A stretch of DNA of 12,765 nt from JBBRYW01 sp038237235 (GTDB lineage: Bacteria > Actinomycetota > Thermoleophilia > Gaiellales > Gaiellaceae): positions 1-12,765 of the forward strand of contig JBBRYW010000096.1 in the NCBI GenBank assembly GCA_038237235.1. Direction: 5' to 3'. The notes beneath the pieces were generated by a model. That model did no database searches and was not told the DNA's origin. It was given only the letters and a program-made list of their open reading frames with translations. Numbering within the stretch: the first letter of the stretch is position 1; each line of letters opens with the position of its first letter. Both the position numbers and the translations under genes were made by a program. Shown one piece after another: positions 1-6,112 of this stretch.

Positions 1-487
1 CGAGCGAGACTTCGAGGAGGTTGACGCTGTCCATGATGGGCAAGTCAGTCTCAATCAGGAAGTCGTAGAGCGACTGACCCGGTGCGGGGTGAAAGTCGGG
101 ATCGGGACAGGGATAGTCGTTCGTGTCGTGCCCGATGTCCAGGAAGATTGCTTTGTGTCGCGGAATGGTGCACGTCCGGCTCCCGCTGAACACGCGCGGA
201 CCGGCGATGGGCGGGATGAACCAGACCCGGCCGCCTTGTCCGACGGCGCAGTCGGCGCCGGTTTGATCGAGCAACGGATTGTGCTCCAACGGTTGCGCGT
301 AGATCCACTGAGCTTCGAGCTCGGCCCAGGTCGCCATGCTCTTGCCGTACGGGTGTGATGTCCTCGGGAACAGCACTGAGTTCGGGCTGCGGCCCTGCGC
401 GGCTGCTTGTGCCGCTACCGATGTGTGCGCTGAGACGGCAGATCCGACGAATGCTGCGACCAGGATGGCAAGCAATATCTGGCGCAT
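1..487 (-). CDS. Secreted protein of unknown function, partial (C-terminus off left edge)
   Basis: A minus-strand frame is open from the ATG at 487-485 to the window edge, giving 162 visible codons. It is preceded by a strong Shine-Dalgarno AAGGAGG five nt from the ATG. Residues 1-20 (MRQILLAILVAAFVGSAVSA) form a typical Sec signal peptide, with likely cleavage near 20-30. The mature part has a tryptophan-rich pattern: MATWAELEAQW at 51-61, then HNPLLDQTGADCAVGQ at 69-84 and VWF at 88-90. I recall this signature (W..W, NP..D.TG..CA.GQ.G.VWF) from uncharacterised exported proteins of soil bacteria with a name-only annotation. Cysteines at 80, 106 and 127 could form disulfides outside the cell. 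Base composition is lower in GC (27 A/T in the first 60 bases) and codons such as ATA, TTG, GCA and CAA are more frequent than in neighbours. This hints at a different origin. No function is proposed. Confidence 0.85.
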   Translation of the reverse strand, partial: MRQILLAILVAAFVGSAVSAHTSVAAQAAAQGRSPNSVLFPRTSHPYGKSMATWAELEAQWIYAQPLEHNPLLDQTGADCAVGQGGRVWFIPPIAGPRVFSGSRTCTIPRHKAIFLDIGHDTNDYPCPDPDFHPAPGQSLYDFLIETDLPIMDSVNLLEVSL

Positions 488-968
488 CTAATCCTCCTTG
501 CTGTGAATTGGGAGAGATGTATGTTCGGCCGCGAGTGGTCGATTGCGAACTGCAACGTGTGCATCGGGCATGCGAGGGAAGCAGCGTCTCAACGGCTGTC
601 CGGACGTATTCGTCTGGCCGCAACTTCTCTCGTGTATCACTGCGCCGGCTGGTGCGACTAATCTCAAATCCAGGGTAGGCGTCGGCAGAGCTGATTACTC
701 GCCGTTTCCGGACAGCATTGCCTGGCGCGCTTACATTTTTCTACGCGGTCTCCGGCGCAGCCCCGGGCCCATCACGGCGAGCCGGGTGACCTGCTCGAGA
801 CGCTCACCGTCGAGCTCGGTGTCATGCTTGCCCGAGTCGAGCGCGCCGTGCGCGGCGCGGGAAACATCGGCCGCGTCCACGTTTGCCGATGGGGCGACGG
901 CAGCGAGGATCTGCCGCTGAAGCTGCTGTGCGCAGTGGTCGGTTTGAGCCCGTGACCCTTCCTGGCAT
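488..968. other. Long intergenic stretch, mostly featureless
   Basis: About 480 bases lie between the secreted-protein start and the nuclease palindrome. Bases 492-498 hold the ribosome binding site of the minus-strand gene. From about 500 to 690 composition is lower in GC and I see no coding frame with family-like content. From about 740 composition becomes GC-rich, and 695-955 may be a gene fragment (listed separately). An 8-bp palindrome GTCCGGAC lies at 598-605, but alone it means little. Promoters for the two flanking genes must lie here or at the gene starts, and I cannot place a convincing -35/-10 pair. Confidence 0.5.
695..955 (+). pseudogene. Possible decayed fragment of a HIT-like hydrolase-type protein
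   Basis: The plus frame opens after a TGA at 692 and ends at TGA 953-955. Its only ATG (824) would give 43 residues, but protein-like content starts earlier, around 779, with the segment EPGDLLETLTVELGVMLARV. It continues with VERAVRGAGNIGRVHVCRWG and GDGSEDLPLK. This resembles, from memory, the middle of HIT-superfamily-like actinobacterial proteins in which an R[VA]HV.RWGDG.[AE]H.H pattern carries the histidines. Here the HLH-type catalytic histidines are not present (EDLPLK instead) and the frame stops soon after, so I read it as a remnant rather than a working gene. There is no good ribosome binding site. It could also be chance coding in GC-rich DNA. Confidence 0.3.
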
Positions 969-992
969 CCTTTCGGGACATGTCCCGAAAGG
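969..992. promoter_or_regulatory. Perfect 24-bp palindrome centred on the nuclease start codon
   Basis: Twelve bases (CCTTTCGGGACA, 969-980) are followed at once by their exact reverse complement (TGTCCCGAAAGG, 981-992), with no spacer. The nuclease ATG (980-982) sits at the centre. As DNA this is a good shape for a homodimeric repressor operator. As RNA it could base-pair the start region, although a stem without a loop would open several central pairs. There is no Shine-Dalgarno just upstream. A weak -10-like CATCCT at 966-971 would make the transcript leaderless or nearly so. The regulator is unknown. Confidence 0.6.
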
Positions 993-1663
993 TCATCGCC
1001 GCGCTCGTCGCCGGACTGGTGCTCCCCGCGCTCGTCGGCGCGGCCCGGACGCAGACGACCGTGACCGAGGTGATCGACGGCGACACGATCGCCGTCTCGG
1101 GCGGGCCGCGCGTCCGGTTCGTCCAGATCGACACGCCCGAGCTCGGTAGCGGCGAGTGCTACTCGCGCCGGGCCGCCAAGGATCTGCGTAGGCTGATCCC
1201 GGTGGGTACGCCGGTCGAGCTGCAAGCCGACGCCCGGCTCGACAGGGTCGACCGCTACGGGCGCCTTCTCCGCTATGTCTTTCGAGGCGGCACGAACGTC
1301 AACCTCGAGCTCGTCGCTCAGGGCGACGCGACGGTCTGGTTCTACGGCGGTGCGCGAGGTCGCTACGCGGACGCGCTGCTCGCGGCGGCCGCGCGGGCGC
1401 GGCGCGAGCAGCGCGGGCTCTGGGGCGCCTGCAGCACCGTGTGGAACCCGTACGGGCCGGCCACGACCTCTCAGAAGGGGTCGACGGCGCGGGCGACAGG
1501 ACGCCGCCGTCGTTGCGACCGTGCGTACCCGACCGTCTGCATCCCGTCGCCCCCGCCCGATCTCGACTGCCGCGACGTCCGCGACAGGAACTTCAAGGTG
1601 CTCCCGCCCGACCCGCACCACTTCGACGGAAACCACGACGGAATCGGCTGCGAGCGGCCATAG
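980..1663 (+). CDS. Secreted thermonuclease (SNase fold) with C-terminal Excalibur calcium-binding motif
   Basis: This 227-residue protein is predicted to be exported and to cleave DNA and RNA with calcium. Residues 1-21 form a signal peptide (MSRK then a hydrophobic run to VGAA). The staphylococcal-nuclease domain spans about 27-155. By alignment with the S. aureus enzyme, the calcium ligands are D35 (VIDGDT), D51 and T52, and the catalytic residues R46, E54 (RFVQIDTPE) and R95 (DRYGR) are all present, so it should be active. After a basic linker (about 160-180) comes a cysteine-containing tail (C180, C187, C197, C224) ending in an Excalibur-like DGNHDGIGCE at 216-225. This tail occurs on many actinobacterial surface proteins. 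The ATG is the first possible start after an in-frame TGA at 953. The downstream VOC gene begins 16 nt after the stop, so the two are probably co-transcribed. Confidence 0.93.
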   Translation: MSRKVIAALVAGLVLPALVGAARTQTTVTEVIDGDTIAVSGGPRVRFVQIDTPELGSGECYSRRAAKDLRRLIPVGTPVELQADARLDRVDRYGRLLRYVFRGGTNVNLELVAQGDATVWFYGGARGRYADALLAAAARARREQRGLWGACSTVWNPYGPATTSQKGSTARATGRRRRCDRAYPTVCIPSPPPDLDCRDVRDRNFKVLPPDPHHFDGNHDGIGCERP

Positions 1664-1665
1664 AG

Positions 1666-1673
1666 AGGAGGAG
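1666..1673 (+). promoter_or_regulatory. Shine-Dalgarno that fixes the TTG start of the VOC gene
   Basis: AGGAGGAG lies six nt before the TTG at 1680, immediately after the nuclease stop codon (1661-1663). The same frame stays open upstream inside the nuclease gene to about 1275, but that part is an out-of-frame shadow. The ribosome binding site is what decides the start. Confidence 0.85.
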
Positions 1674-1679
1674 TTCCAG

Positions 1680-2120
1680 TTGCCAACGAACCCCCCGGCA
1701 GGAATACCCCGCGTCATCCCGTACCTGCTGTACGAGAACGCCGCCGCCGCGCTCGACTGGCTCGCCCGCGCGTTCGGCTTCGAGGAGGACCTCCGACTCT
1801 CCGGCAGCGACGGACACGTCATGCATGCCGAGATGACGCTCGCCGACGGCCGCATCATGCTCGGCCAGCCCGGCGGCGACTACAAGAGCCCGAAACAGAC
1901 CGGACACCGACCGGTCAGCGTGCACGTCTACGTCGACGACGTCGACGCCCACCACGAGCGCGCCAGGCAGGCCGGCGCCACGATCACCGCCGAGCCCGCC
2001 GACCAGACGTACGGAGACCGCCGCTACATGGCCGAGGATCTCGAGGGCCAGCAGTGGGTGTTCGCGCAGCACGTGCGCGATGTTTCGCGGGAGGAGTGGG
2101 GCGCCGAGCAGTCGGTCTGA
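1680..2120 (+). CDS. VOC-superfamily (glyoxalase/bleomycin-resistance-like, PhnB-type) protein
   Basis: This 146-residue protein starts at TTG with a strong ribosome binding site. It shows the single-chain VOC layout of two beta-alpha-beta-beta-beta halves. The first half runs from VIPYLLYENAAAALDWLARA (12-31) through HAEMTLADGRIMLG (49-62). The second runs from VSVHVYVDDVDAHHERARQA (79-98) through YGDRRYMAEDLEGQQWVFAQ (111-130). The pattern F...Y.L.V.D......A...GA with YGDR and DLEGQ.W fits the PhnB-like/glyoxalase subfamily, whose members bind a metal or a small hydrophobic ligand. The actual substrate cannot be told. Length is normal for the family. It follows the nuclease with a short gap but has no obvious functional link to it. 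Its TGA directly abuts the stop codon of the convergent oxidase gene. Confidence 0.9.
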   Translation: MPTNPPAGIPRVIPYLLYENAAAALDWLARAFGFEEDLRLSGSDGHVMHAEMTLADGRIMLGQPGGDYKSPKQTGHRPVSVHVYVDDVDAHHERARQAGATITAEPADQTYGDRRYMAEDLEGQQWVFAQHVRDVSREEWGAEQSV

Positions 2121-3188
2121 TCAATCATCTAAGGGCCGCACGTGCCGCGGCGTCACGTCGGCCGGCGACGTGCAGCCGAGGAGCGCAAGCGTGATGGCGA
2201 CCTCGTCGCGCAGCAGCTCGAGCACGTGGGCGACGCCCCGCTCCCCGTCGACGGCGAGTCCCCACAGAAACGCCCGTCCGAGCAACACGGCCCGCGCGCC
2301 GAGCGCGAGGGCCTTGACCGCGTCCGTCCCGCGGCGAATCCCGCCGTCCAGCAGCACCTCGACCCGGCCTCCGACGGCCTCGATCACCTCCGGTAACAGC
2401 TCGATCGTCGCGGCGACGCCGTCGAGCTGCCTGCCTCCGTGGTTCGAGACGACCAGCGCGGCCGCTCCGTGCTCGCAGGATAGCTCGGCGTCCTCGGCGG
2501 TCTGGATGCCCTTCACCACGACCGGGAGCGGGCTGGACTCGACGAGCCGCTCGAGGTCGCGCCAGGTCAGCGTGGGGCTGATGAGCGCGAAGAGCTCGCT
2601 GATGGGAGCGGCTGAGGGACCGCCCAGCACCGCCTCCAGGCTGGGCACGCGGATGCCGGCCGGCAGGCGGAACTCGTTCCGCAGGTCGCGCTCCCGGTTG
2701 GCGGCAATCGGCGCGTCGACCGTGAGCACGATCGCCGCGAAGCCGGCGTCGACCGCCTGGTCGATCAGCGCGCGCGTGACGCCGAAGTCCCTGTACCAGT
2801 AGAGCTGGAACCAGCGGACGCCGCCGGGCGCCGCAGCCGCCACGTCTGCCGGTGTAGCGGTCGCGAAGGTCGAGAGGCACATGATCGTCGACGCCGCGGC
2901 CGCCGCCCGGGCCGTCGCCGGCTCGCCGTCGGCGTTCGCCATCCGCTGGAGGGCAAGTGGCCCGACGAGCATCGGCATCGCGATCTCGGTGCCGAGCACC
3001 GAGGTCTTGGTGGTCACGGTGCCGACGTCCACGAGCACTCGCGGACGCAGGCGCAGGCGCCGGAACGCCTTGCGATTCTCGCGCAGCGTCCACTCGTCCT
3101 CCGCACCGCCTGCGAAGTAGTCGAACGGTCCCGCCTCGAGCCGCTCCTCGGCGAGCCGCGCGTAATCCTCGACATTCAGCAGGTCCAC
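2121..3188 (-). CDS. FMN-dependent alpha-hydroxy-acid oxidase (glycolate/lactate oxidase family)
   Basis: This 355-residue cytosolic TIM-barrel flavoprotein should oxidise an L-2-hydroxy acid to the 2-oxo acid, passing electrons to oxygen or another acceptor. Positions equivalent to spinach glycolate oxidase are conserved: Y24 (FDYFAGGAEDEWT), Y130 (WFQLYWYRD), D158 (LTVDAP), K226 (VVVKG), and the catalytic H250 and R253 in SNHGGRQLDG. The FMN phosphate loop is LLDGGIRRGTDAVKALALGA (279-298), followed by LLGR. The position of spinach W108, which lines the substrate pocket, is F108 here (LSTFAT). The PMLVGP and RMANADGE segments differ slightly from the usual P.AP and AHP.GE. The substrate may therefore not be glycolate or lactate. 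The start is GTG at 3188-3186 with no Shine-Dalgarno but a TACGCT box 7 nt upstream, suggesting a leaderless mRNA. It is divergent from the agmatinase-family gene. Confidence 0.92.
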   Translation of the reverse strand: MDLLNVEDYARLAEERLEAGPFDYFAGGAEDEWTLRENRKAFRRLRLRPRVLVDVGTVTTKTSVLGTEIAMPMLVGPLALQRMANADGEPATARAAAAASTIMCLSTFATATPADVAAAAPGGVRWFQLYWYRDFGVTRALIDQAVDAGFAAIVLTVDAPIAANRERDLRNEFRLPAGIRVPSLEAVLGGPSAAPISELFALISPTLTWRDLERLVESSPLPVVVKGIQTAEDAELSCEHGAAALVVSNHGGRQLDGVAATIELLPEVIEAVGGRVEVLLDGGIRRGTDAVKALALGARAVLLGRAFLWGLAVDGERGVAHVLELLRDEVAITLALLGCTSPADVTPRHVRPLDD

Positions 3189-3195
3189 CGGCGCG

Positions 3196-3201
3196 AGCGT
3201 A
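3196..3201 (-). promoter_or_regulatory. Putative -10 box of a leaderless promoter for the hydroxy-acid oxidase
   Basis: On the minus strand TACGCT fits TANNNT and is followed by seven bases and then the GTG start at 3188. That spacing places the transcription start on or next to the start codon. No clear -35 is seen. This fits the lack of a Shine-Dalgarno. Confidence 0.45.
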
Positions 3202-3228
3202 GAGCAAATCAGGCGGGCTCAGACCCCT

Positions 3229-3234
3229 TAGGCT
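3229..3234 (+). promoter_or_regulatory. Putative -10 box of a leaderless promoter for the ureohydrolase
   Basis: TAGGCT fits TANNNT and is followed by TCTTGC and then ATG at 3241, so transcription would begin at the A of the start codon. No Shine-Dalgarno and no clear -35 are visible. Together with the box on the other strand, the 52-bp intergenic stretch holds two divergent promoters. Confidence 0.45.
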
Positions 3235-3240
3235 TCTTGC

Positions 3241-4191
3241 ATGATGGGCGGACCTCCATACCGGCCGATCGACGCGCAGGTGATTCCGCGCTTCGCCGGC
3301 ATCCGCACCTTCATGCGCCTGCCGCACGTCACGAGCCTCGACGGCGTCGATGCTGCCGCGATCGGGATCCCTTTCGACACCGCCACGAGCTACCGCTCGG
3401 GCGCCCGCTTCGGGCCCGAGGCGATCCGGTCGGCCTCCGCGCTGCTCCGCCCGTTCCACCCTGCGTTCGGGCTCGACCTGCTCGACCTCGTATCGACGGT
3501 CGACTACGGCGATCTGCCCGTCGCGCCTGGCGACACGGAGGGAACCTACCGGCGCATCGAGCAGGCGCTCGCGCCCATCGTCGACGCGGGCGTGTTCCCG
3601 CTCGTGCTGGGTGGAGACCACGCGATCACGCTCGCGGAGCTGCGCGCGCTCGCCCGCGTCCACGGGACGCTCGCACTCGTCCAGCTCGACTCGCATACCG
3701 ATACGTGGGAGGCCTACTTCGGCCAGCGCTACTTCCACGGGACGACGTTCAAGCGGGCCGCCGAGGAGGGCCTGATCGAGCCCGCGGCTTCCATCCAGGC
3801 GGGCATGCGGGGCTCGCTGTACGCCGCTTCCGACCTCGATGAGGCGCGCGCCATGGGCTTCACCGTCATTGCAAGCGAGGAGTTGCGCGTCCTCGGGCCG
3901 GAGGGGTACGCCGCGGCCGTCCGCGAGCGGGTCGGTGAGCGCCCCGTTTTCTGCTCGTTCGACATCGACTTTCTCGACCCCGCCTTCGCGCCCGGGACGG
4001 GGACCCCCGAGATCGCCGGCTTCTCCACTGCGGAGGCGGTCGCGTTTCTGCGCGCGCTCCGCGGCCTGCGTCTCGTCGGCTGCGACGTGGTCGAGGTCTC
4101 GCCGCCCTACGACGGCCCGGGGCAGCCGACGGCGCTCGCCGCCGCGAACATGCTCTGGGAGCTGCTCGCGCTGAGAGCGGCGGCGGCTTGA
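3241..4191 (+). CDS. Agmatinase-family ureohydrolase (agmatinase, guanidinobutyrase or guanidine hydrolase type)
   Basis: This 316-residue cytosolic enzyme belongs to the arginase/agmatinase fold, which hydrolyses a guanidino group to urea plus an amine using a binuclear Mn or Ni centre. All six metal ligands are visible: H127 in GGDHAIT, D150, H152 and D154 in QLDSHTDTW, and D241 and D243 in SFDIDFLDP. HGTTF at 166-170, GTGTPEIAGFST at 252-263 and EVSPPYD at 285-291 are typical of the agmatinase branch rather than arginase. The branch includes enzymes for agmatine, 4-guanidinobutyrate, 3-guanidinopropionate and free guanidine, and sequence alone does not settle which. The start could be either of two adjacent ATG codons (3241 or 3244), and the first fits the leaderless promoter. 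The next gene starts at TTG 4188, overlapping this stop (TTGA), so translation was coupled. Neighbouring flavin oxidases and an importer suggest a catabolic role. Confidence 0.92.
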   Translation: MMGGPPYRPIDAQVIPRFAGIRTFMRLPHVTSLDGVDAAAIGIPFDTATSYRSGARFGPEAIRSASALLRPFHPAFGLDLLDLVSTVDYGDLPVAPGDTEGTYRRIEQALAPIVDAGVFPLVLGGDHAITLAELRALARVHGTLALVQLDSHTDTWEAYFGQRYFHGTTFKRAAEEGLIEPAASIQAGMRGSLYAASDLDEARAMGFTVIASEELRVLGPEGYAAAVRERVGERPVFCSFDIDFLDPAFAPGTGTPEIAGFSTAEAVAFLRALRGLRLVGCDVVEVSPPYDGPGQPTALAAANMLWELLALRAAAA

Positions 4192-4680
4192 CCCCCGTCC
4201 GCGCGCAGATCGAGCTGCCGCTCGACCCGTCGGGGGCGTTTGCAGGGGTGGTAGCGGAGCTCGGGGCCGCAGGGGTGACGGTGGCCGCGGCAGAGCCCGG
4301 CGAGCGACTCCAGTTCGAGTGGAGCCCCGCCCCCTGGCAGGAGTTGACGACTGAAGTGGAGCTTCGCTTCGAGCCGATCGGTAATGGGACGCGAGTGACC
4401 GTCGAGCGCCGCGGCTTCGAGGCGCTCCTCGACGACGGTCGCGACCTGGCCGACTGGTTCGCGGGCCAGGTCGCGGCGCCGCTCCTCGGCGGGGGCTTCG
4501 GCGACTGGGTCACCGACCGCAGGGCCCGCCGGCCGTCAGGGTTCACGGCGAGAGAGGTCTACCGCGACCTGCTCTTCCACCGCCCGGGCTTCAAGGTGCT
4601 GCTCGGGATGCGCGAGGCGCTCGAGAGCGGCTGCAGCGCTCTCGCCGTTGACCACAGCGGGCAGATGGTCAGCGTCGCAG

Positions 4681-4707
4681 GCGAGCAGAACCGCGTTTCT
4701 TGCTCGC
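4681..4707. terminator. Hairpin GCGAGCA / TGCTCGC, possible bidirectional terminator
   Basis: Perfect 7-bp arms at 4681-4687 and 4701-4707 enclose a 13-nt loop. It lies just past the recognisable part of the methyltransferase remnant and 25 nt beyond the end of the minus-strand oxidase gene. There is no long T tract, so it is a weak candidate. It may simply be part of the decayed coding sequence. Confidence 0.25.
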
Positions 4708-4721
4708 GTGCCGCTAGCGAA

Positions 4722-4740
4722 CCAGATCTCATCAATCTGG
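4722..4740. terminator. Small hairpin over the GlcD-like stop codon
   Basis: CCAGAT (4722-4727) and ATCTGG (4735-4740) flank a 7-nt loop that contains the minus-strand TGA stop (4734-4732). It could act as a 3'-end stabilising structure for the minus-strand mRNA. The stem is only six pairs and has no T tract, so intrinsic termination is uncertain. Confidence 0.25.
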
Positions 4741-6096
4741 CAACAGCTTTCCCGGGTTCAGGATCCCGCGCGGGTCGAGTGCCTGCTTGATCCGCCGCAT
4801 CTGCTCGATCGCGACCGGGTCGAGATCCTCGCCGAGCCACTCCCGCTTGAGCAAGCCGATCCCGTGCTCGGCGCTGATCGTCCCGCCGACGGCGAGCGCA
4901 GCGCGCAGGATCTCGGCCTCCGCGGCCCTGGCCCGCTCGGCCTCGTCGCCGGCCCGCCGGTCGTAGAGCACGCTCGGGTGCAGGTTGCCGTCGCCGGCGT
5001 GGCAGACGACCGGGATGCGGAGACGGGATCGCTCGGCAATCGCCGCGATCGCTCGCAGCGTCTCCGGAATGCGGGCGATCGGCACGCAGACGTCCTCGAA
5101 CAGGAAGTCTGGCCCGGCGGCGACGAGCGCCGGTGAGATACCTCGCCGGGCCTCCCAGAGGCGCTCGACCTCGGCCTCCTCGTCGGCCACCTCGAGCGAG
5201 AGGCCGCCGGCCTCGCCGAGCACCGCCGCCAGCCGCTCGAGGTCTGACCGGACGCGAGTCGCGTCAGGACCGTCGCATTCGACGAGCAGAGCCGCCTCTC
5301 CCTCGAGGCCGAGCAGCTCGAGGCAGCCGCGGTCGAGCAGCTCGAGCGCCGAGGGGACGAGCCCCGCGTGAATGACCGCAACGACGGCCCGCCCGGCCGC
5401 CTCGACCGACCCGAAGCGTGCAGTAGCCGCGACCCGTGCGGCCGGCGCGGGCACGAGGCGGAGCGTCGCCTCCGTCACGACCGCGAGCGTTCCCTCGGAG
5501 CCGACGATGAGCTGCGCGAGCCGCAGCCCGGAGGTGTTCTTCCTGGTCGCGCGACCCGTCCGGAAGATGCGCCCGTCGGCGCTCACCGCCTCGAGCGCAA
5601 GCACGTACTCGGCCGTCACGCCGTACTTGAAGCAGCGCGGCCCGCCGGCGTTCTCGGCGATGTTGCCGCCGAGCGTCGAGCGCGCGAGGGACGCTGGGTC
5701 CGGCGGGTAGAAGAGCCCGGCGGCGAGCGCGGCCGCTCCGACGTCCGCGGTCCGCGCGCCCGCACCCACCGTGACGGTCAGGTTCCCGCGGTCGACCGGT
5801 CCGATCCTGCCCAGCCGCTCGAGCCCGAGCGCGATCCCGCCGCGAACCGGGATGGAACCGCCCGAGAGGCCCGTTCGCGCACCGGCGGGCACGACGGGGA
5901 TGCGGCGGCGATGCGCCACCCGCAGCACCCGCGCGATTCCCTCCGCATCCGCCGGGAGCACGACGACGTCGGGCCTCGCGGGAGCCGCGCTGCTCTCGTC
6001 GCCGGCGTAGGCGGCGCGGTCCCGCTCACTCACGAGCACCGCGTCCTCGCCGGCCGCCTCGATCAGGTCATGCAGGAGTGAATTGGCACCAGTCAC
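4732..6096 (-). CDS. FAD-linked 2-hydroxy-acid oxidase/dehydrogenase, GlcD-like
   Basis: This 454-residue protein has the PCMH/VAO-type FAD domain followed by the FAD-oxidase C domain, the usual length for GlcD and D-lactate dehydrogenases. FAD-binding segments are PAGARTGLSGGSIP (70-83), YPPDPASLARSTLGGNIAEN (130-149) and GSEGTLAVVTEATLRL (199-214). The C-terminal active site has HAGDGNLHP (366-374, metal-binding histidines) and EHGIG (410-414), ending DPRGILNPGKLLP. The family oxidises D-2-hydroxy acids such as glycolate, D-lactate or D-2-hydroxyglutarate. No GlcE or GlcF subunit gene is next to it, so it may act alone or with an unlinked electron acceptor. The GTG start at 6096-6094 lacks a Shine-Dalgarno but lies 8 nt from a TATAAC box. 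It is divergent from the ABC importer, and its last 59 bases overlap the tail of the decayed SRPBCC frame. Confidence 0.92.
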   Translation of the reverse strand: MTGANSLLHDLIEAAGEDAVLVSERDRAAYAGDESSAAPARPDVVVLPADAEGIARVLRVAHRRRIPVVPAGARTGLSGGSIPVRGGIALGLERLGRIGPVDRGNLTVTVGAGARTADVGAAALAAGLFYPPDPASLARSTLGGNIAENAGGPRCFKYGVTAEYVLALEAVSADGRIFRTGRATRKNTSGLRLAQLIVGSEGTLAVVTEATLRLVPAPAARVAATARFGSVEAAGRAVVAVIHAGLVPSALELLDRGCLELLGLEGEAALLVECDGPDATRVRSDLERLAAVLGEAGGLSLEVADEEAEVERLWEARRGISPALVAAGPDFLFEDVCVPIARIPETLRAIAAIAERSRLRIPVVCHAGDGNLHPSVLYDRRAGDEAERARAAEAEILRAALAVGGTISAEHGIGLLKREWLGEDLDPVAIEQMRRIKQALDPRGILNPGKLLPD

Positions 6097-6112
6097 CCGG
6101 ACGCGTTATAAC
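6083..6112 (+). promoter_or_regulatory. Promoter of the ABC importer operon
   Basis: TTGGCA (6083-6088) as -35 and TATAAC (6107-6112) as -10, with an 18-bp spacer, form the best sigma-70-like promoter in the window. Transcription would begin near 6119, giving a leader of about 26 nt with the AAGGGAGG ribosome binding site at 6131-6138, six nt before the ATG at 6145. The -35 lies inside the first codons of the divergent oxidase gene. Confidence 0.6.
6105..6110 (-). promoter_or_regulatory. Putative -10 box of the GlcD-like gene, sharing a palindrome with the opposite promoter
   Basis: On the minus strand TATAAC is followed by eight bases and the GTG at 6096, fitting a leaderless transcript. 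The 8-bp palindrome GTTATAAC (6105-6112) thus supplies a -10 box to both strands, so the two divergent promoters should compete for polymerase. No good minus-strand -35 is seen. Confidence 0.45.

Larger units (their letters stand above)
4188..4790 (+). pseudogene. Decayed SRPBCC-methyltransferase fusion gene
   Basis: The frame starts at TTG, overlapping the ureohydrolase stop, and encodes 200 residues. Residues 1-100 look like an SRPBCC (AHSA1/START-like) domain, with FEWSPAPWQELTTEVELRFE at 43-62 and GTRVTVERRGFE at 67-78. Residues 110-140 (RRARRPSG..AREVYRDLLFHRPGFKVLL) match, from memory, the linker leading into a class I SAM-dependent methyltransferase in related proteins. The next expected segment, with the SAM-binding VLLEVGCGGG-like loop, is missing. 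The sequence jumps to SGCSALAVDHSGQMVSVAGEQNR (147-169), which resembles motif II and the following helix. After about base 4693 homology ends and the frame runs as low-complexity filler into the 3' end of the convergent oxidase gene. I infer an internal deletion plus loss of the last half of the methyltransferase. The SRPBCC domain might still be made. Confidence 0.65.

Noticed and set aside
1275..1679. Longer N-terminus for the VOC protein reading through the nuclease gene
   Set aside because: This part is Ser/Thr/Arg-rich shadow sequence of the nuclease; the TTG at 1680 has a strong Shine-Dalgarno and starts at the domain boundary.
731..1858. Long open minus-strand frame antisense to the nuclease and VOC genes
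   Set aside because: It is low in family-like content (Arg/Ala/Pro-rich) and lies opposite two well-supported genes; typical antisense opening in GC-rich DNA.
2121..3188. MftD of the mycofactocin system as identity of the FMN oxidase
   Set aside because: No mycofactocin precursor, radical SAM or creatininase-like gene is nearby; the neighbours are a ureohydrolase and an importer.
2125..3738. 537-codon minus-strand frame across the oxidase and ureohydrolase
   Set aside because: It runs through the promoter region and both genes in a shifted frame and has extreme Arg/Gly content; the true products are the oxidase and the ureohydrolase.
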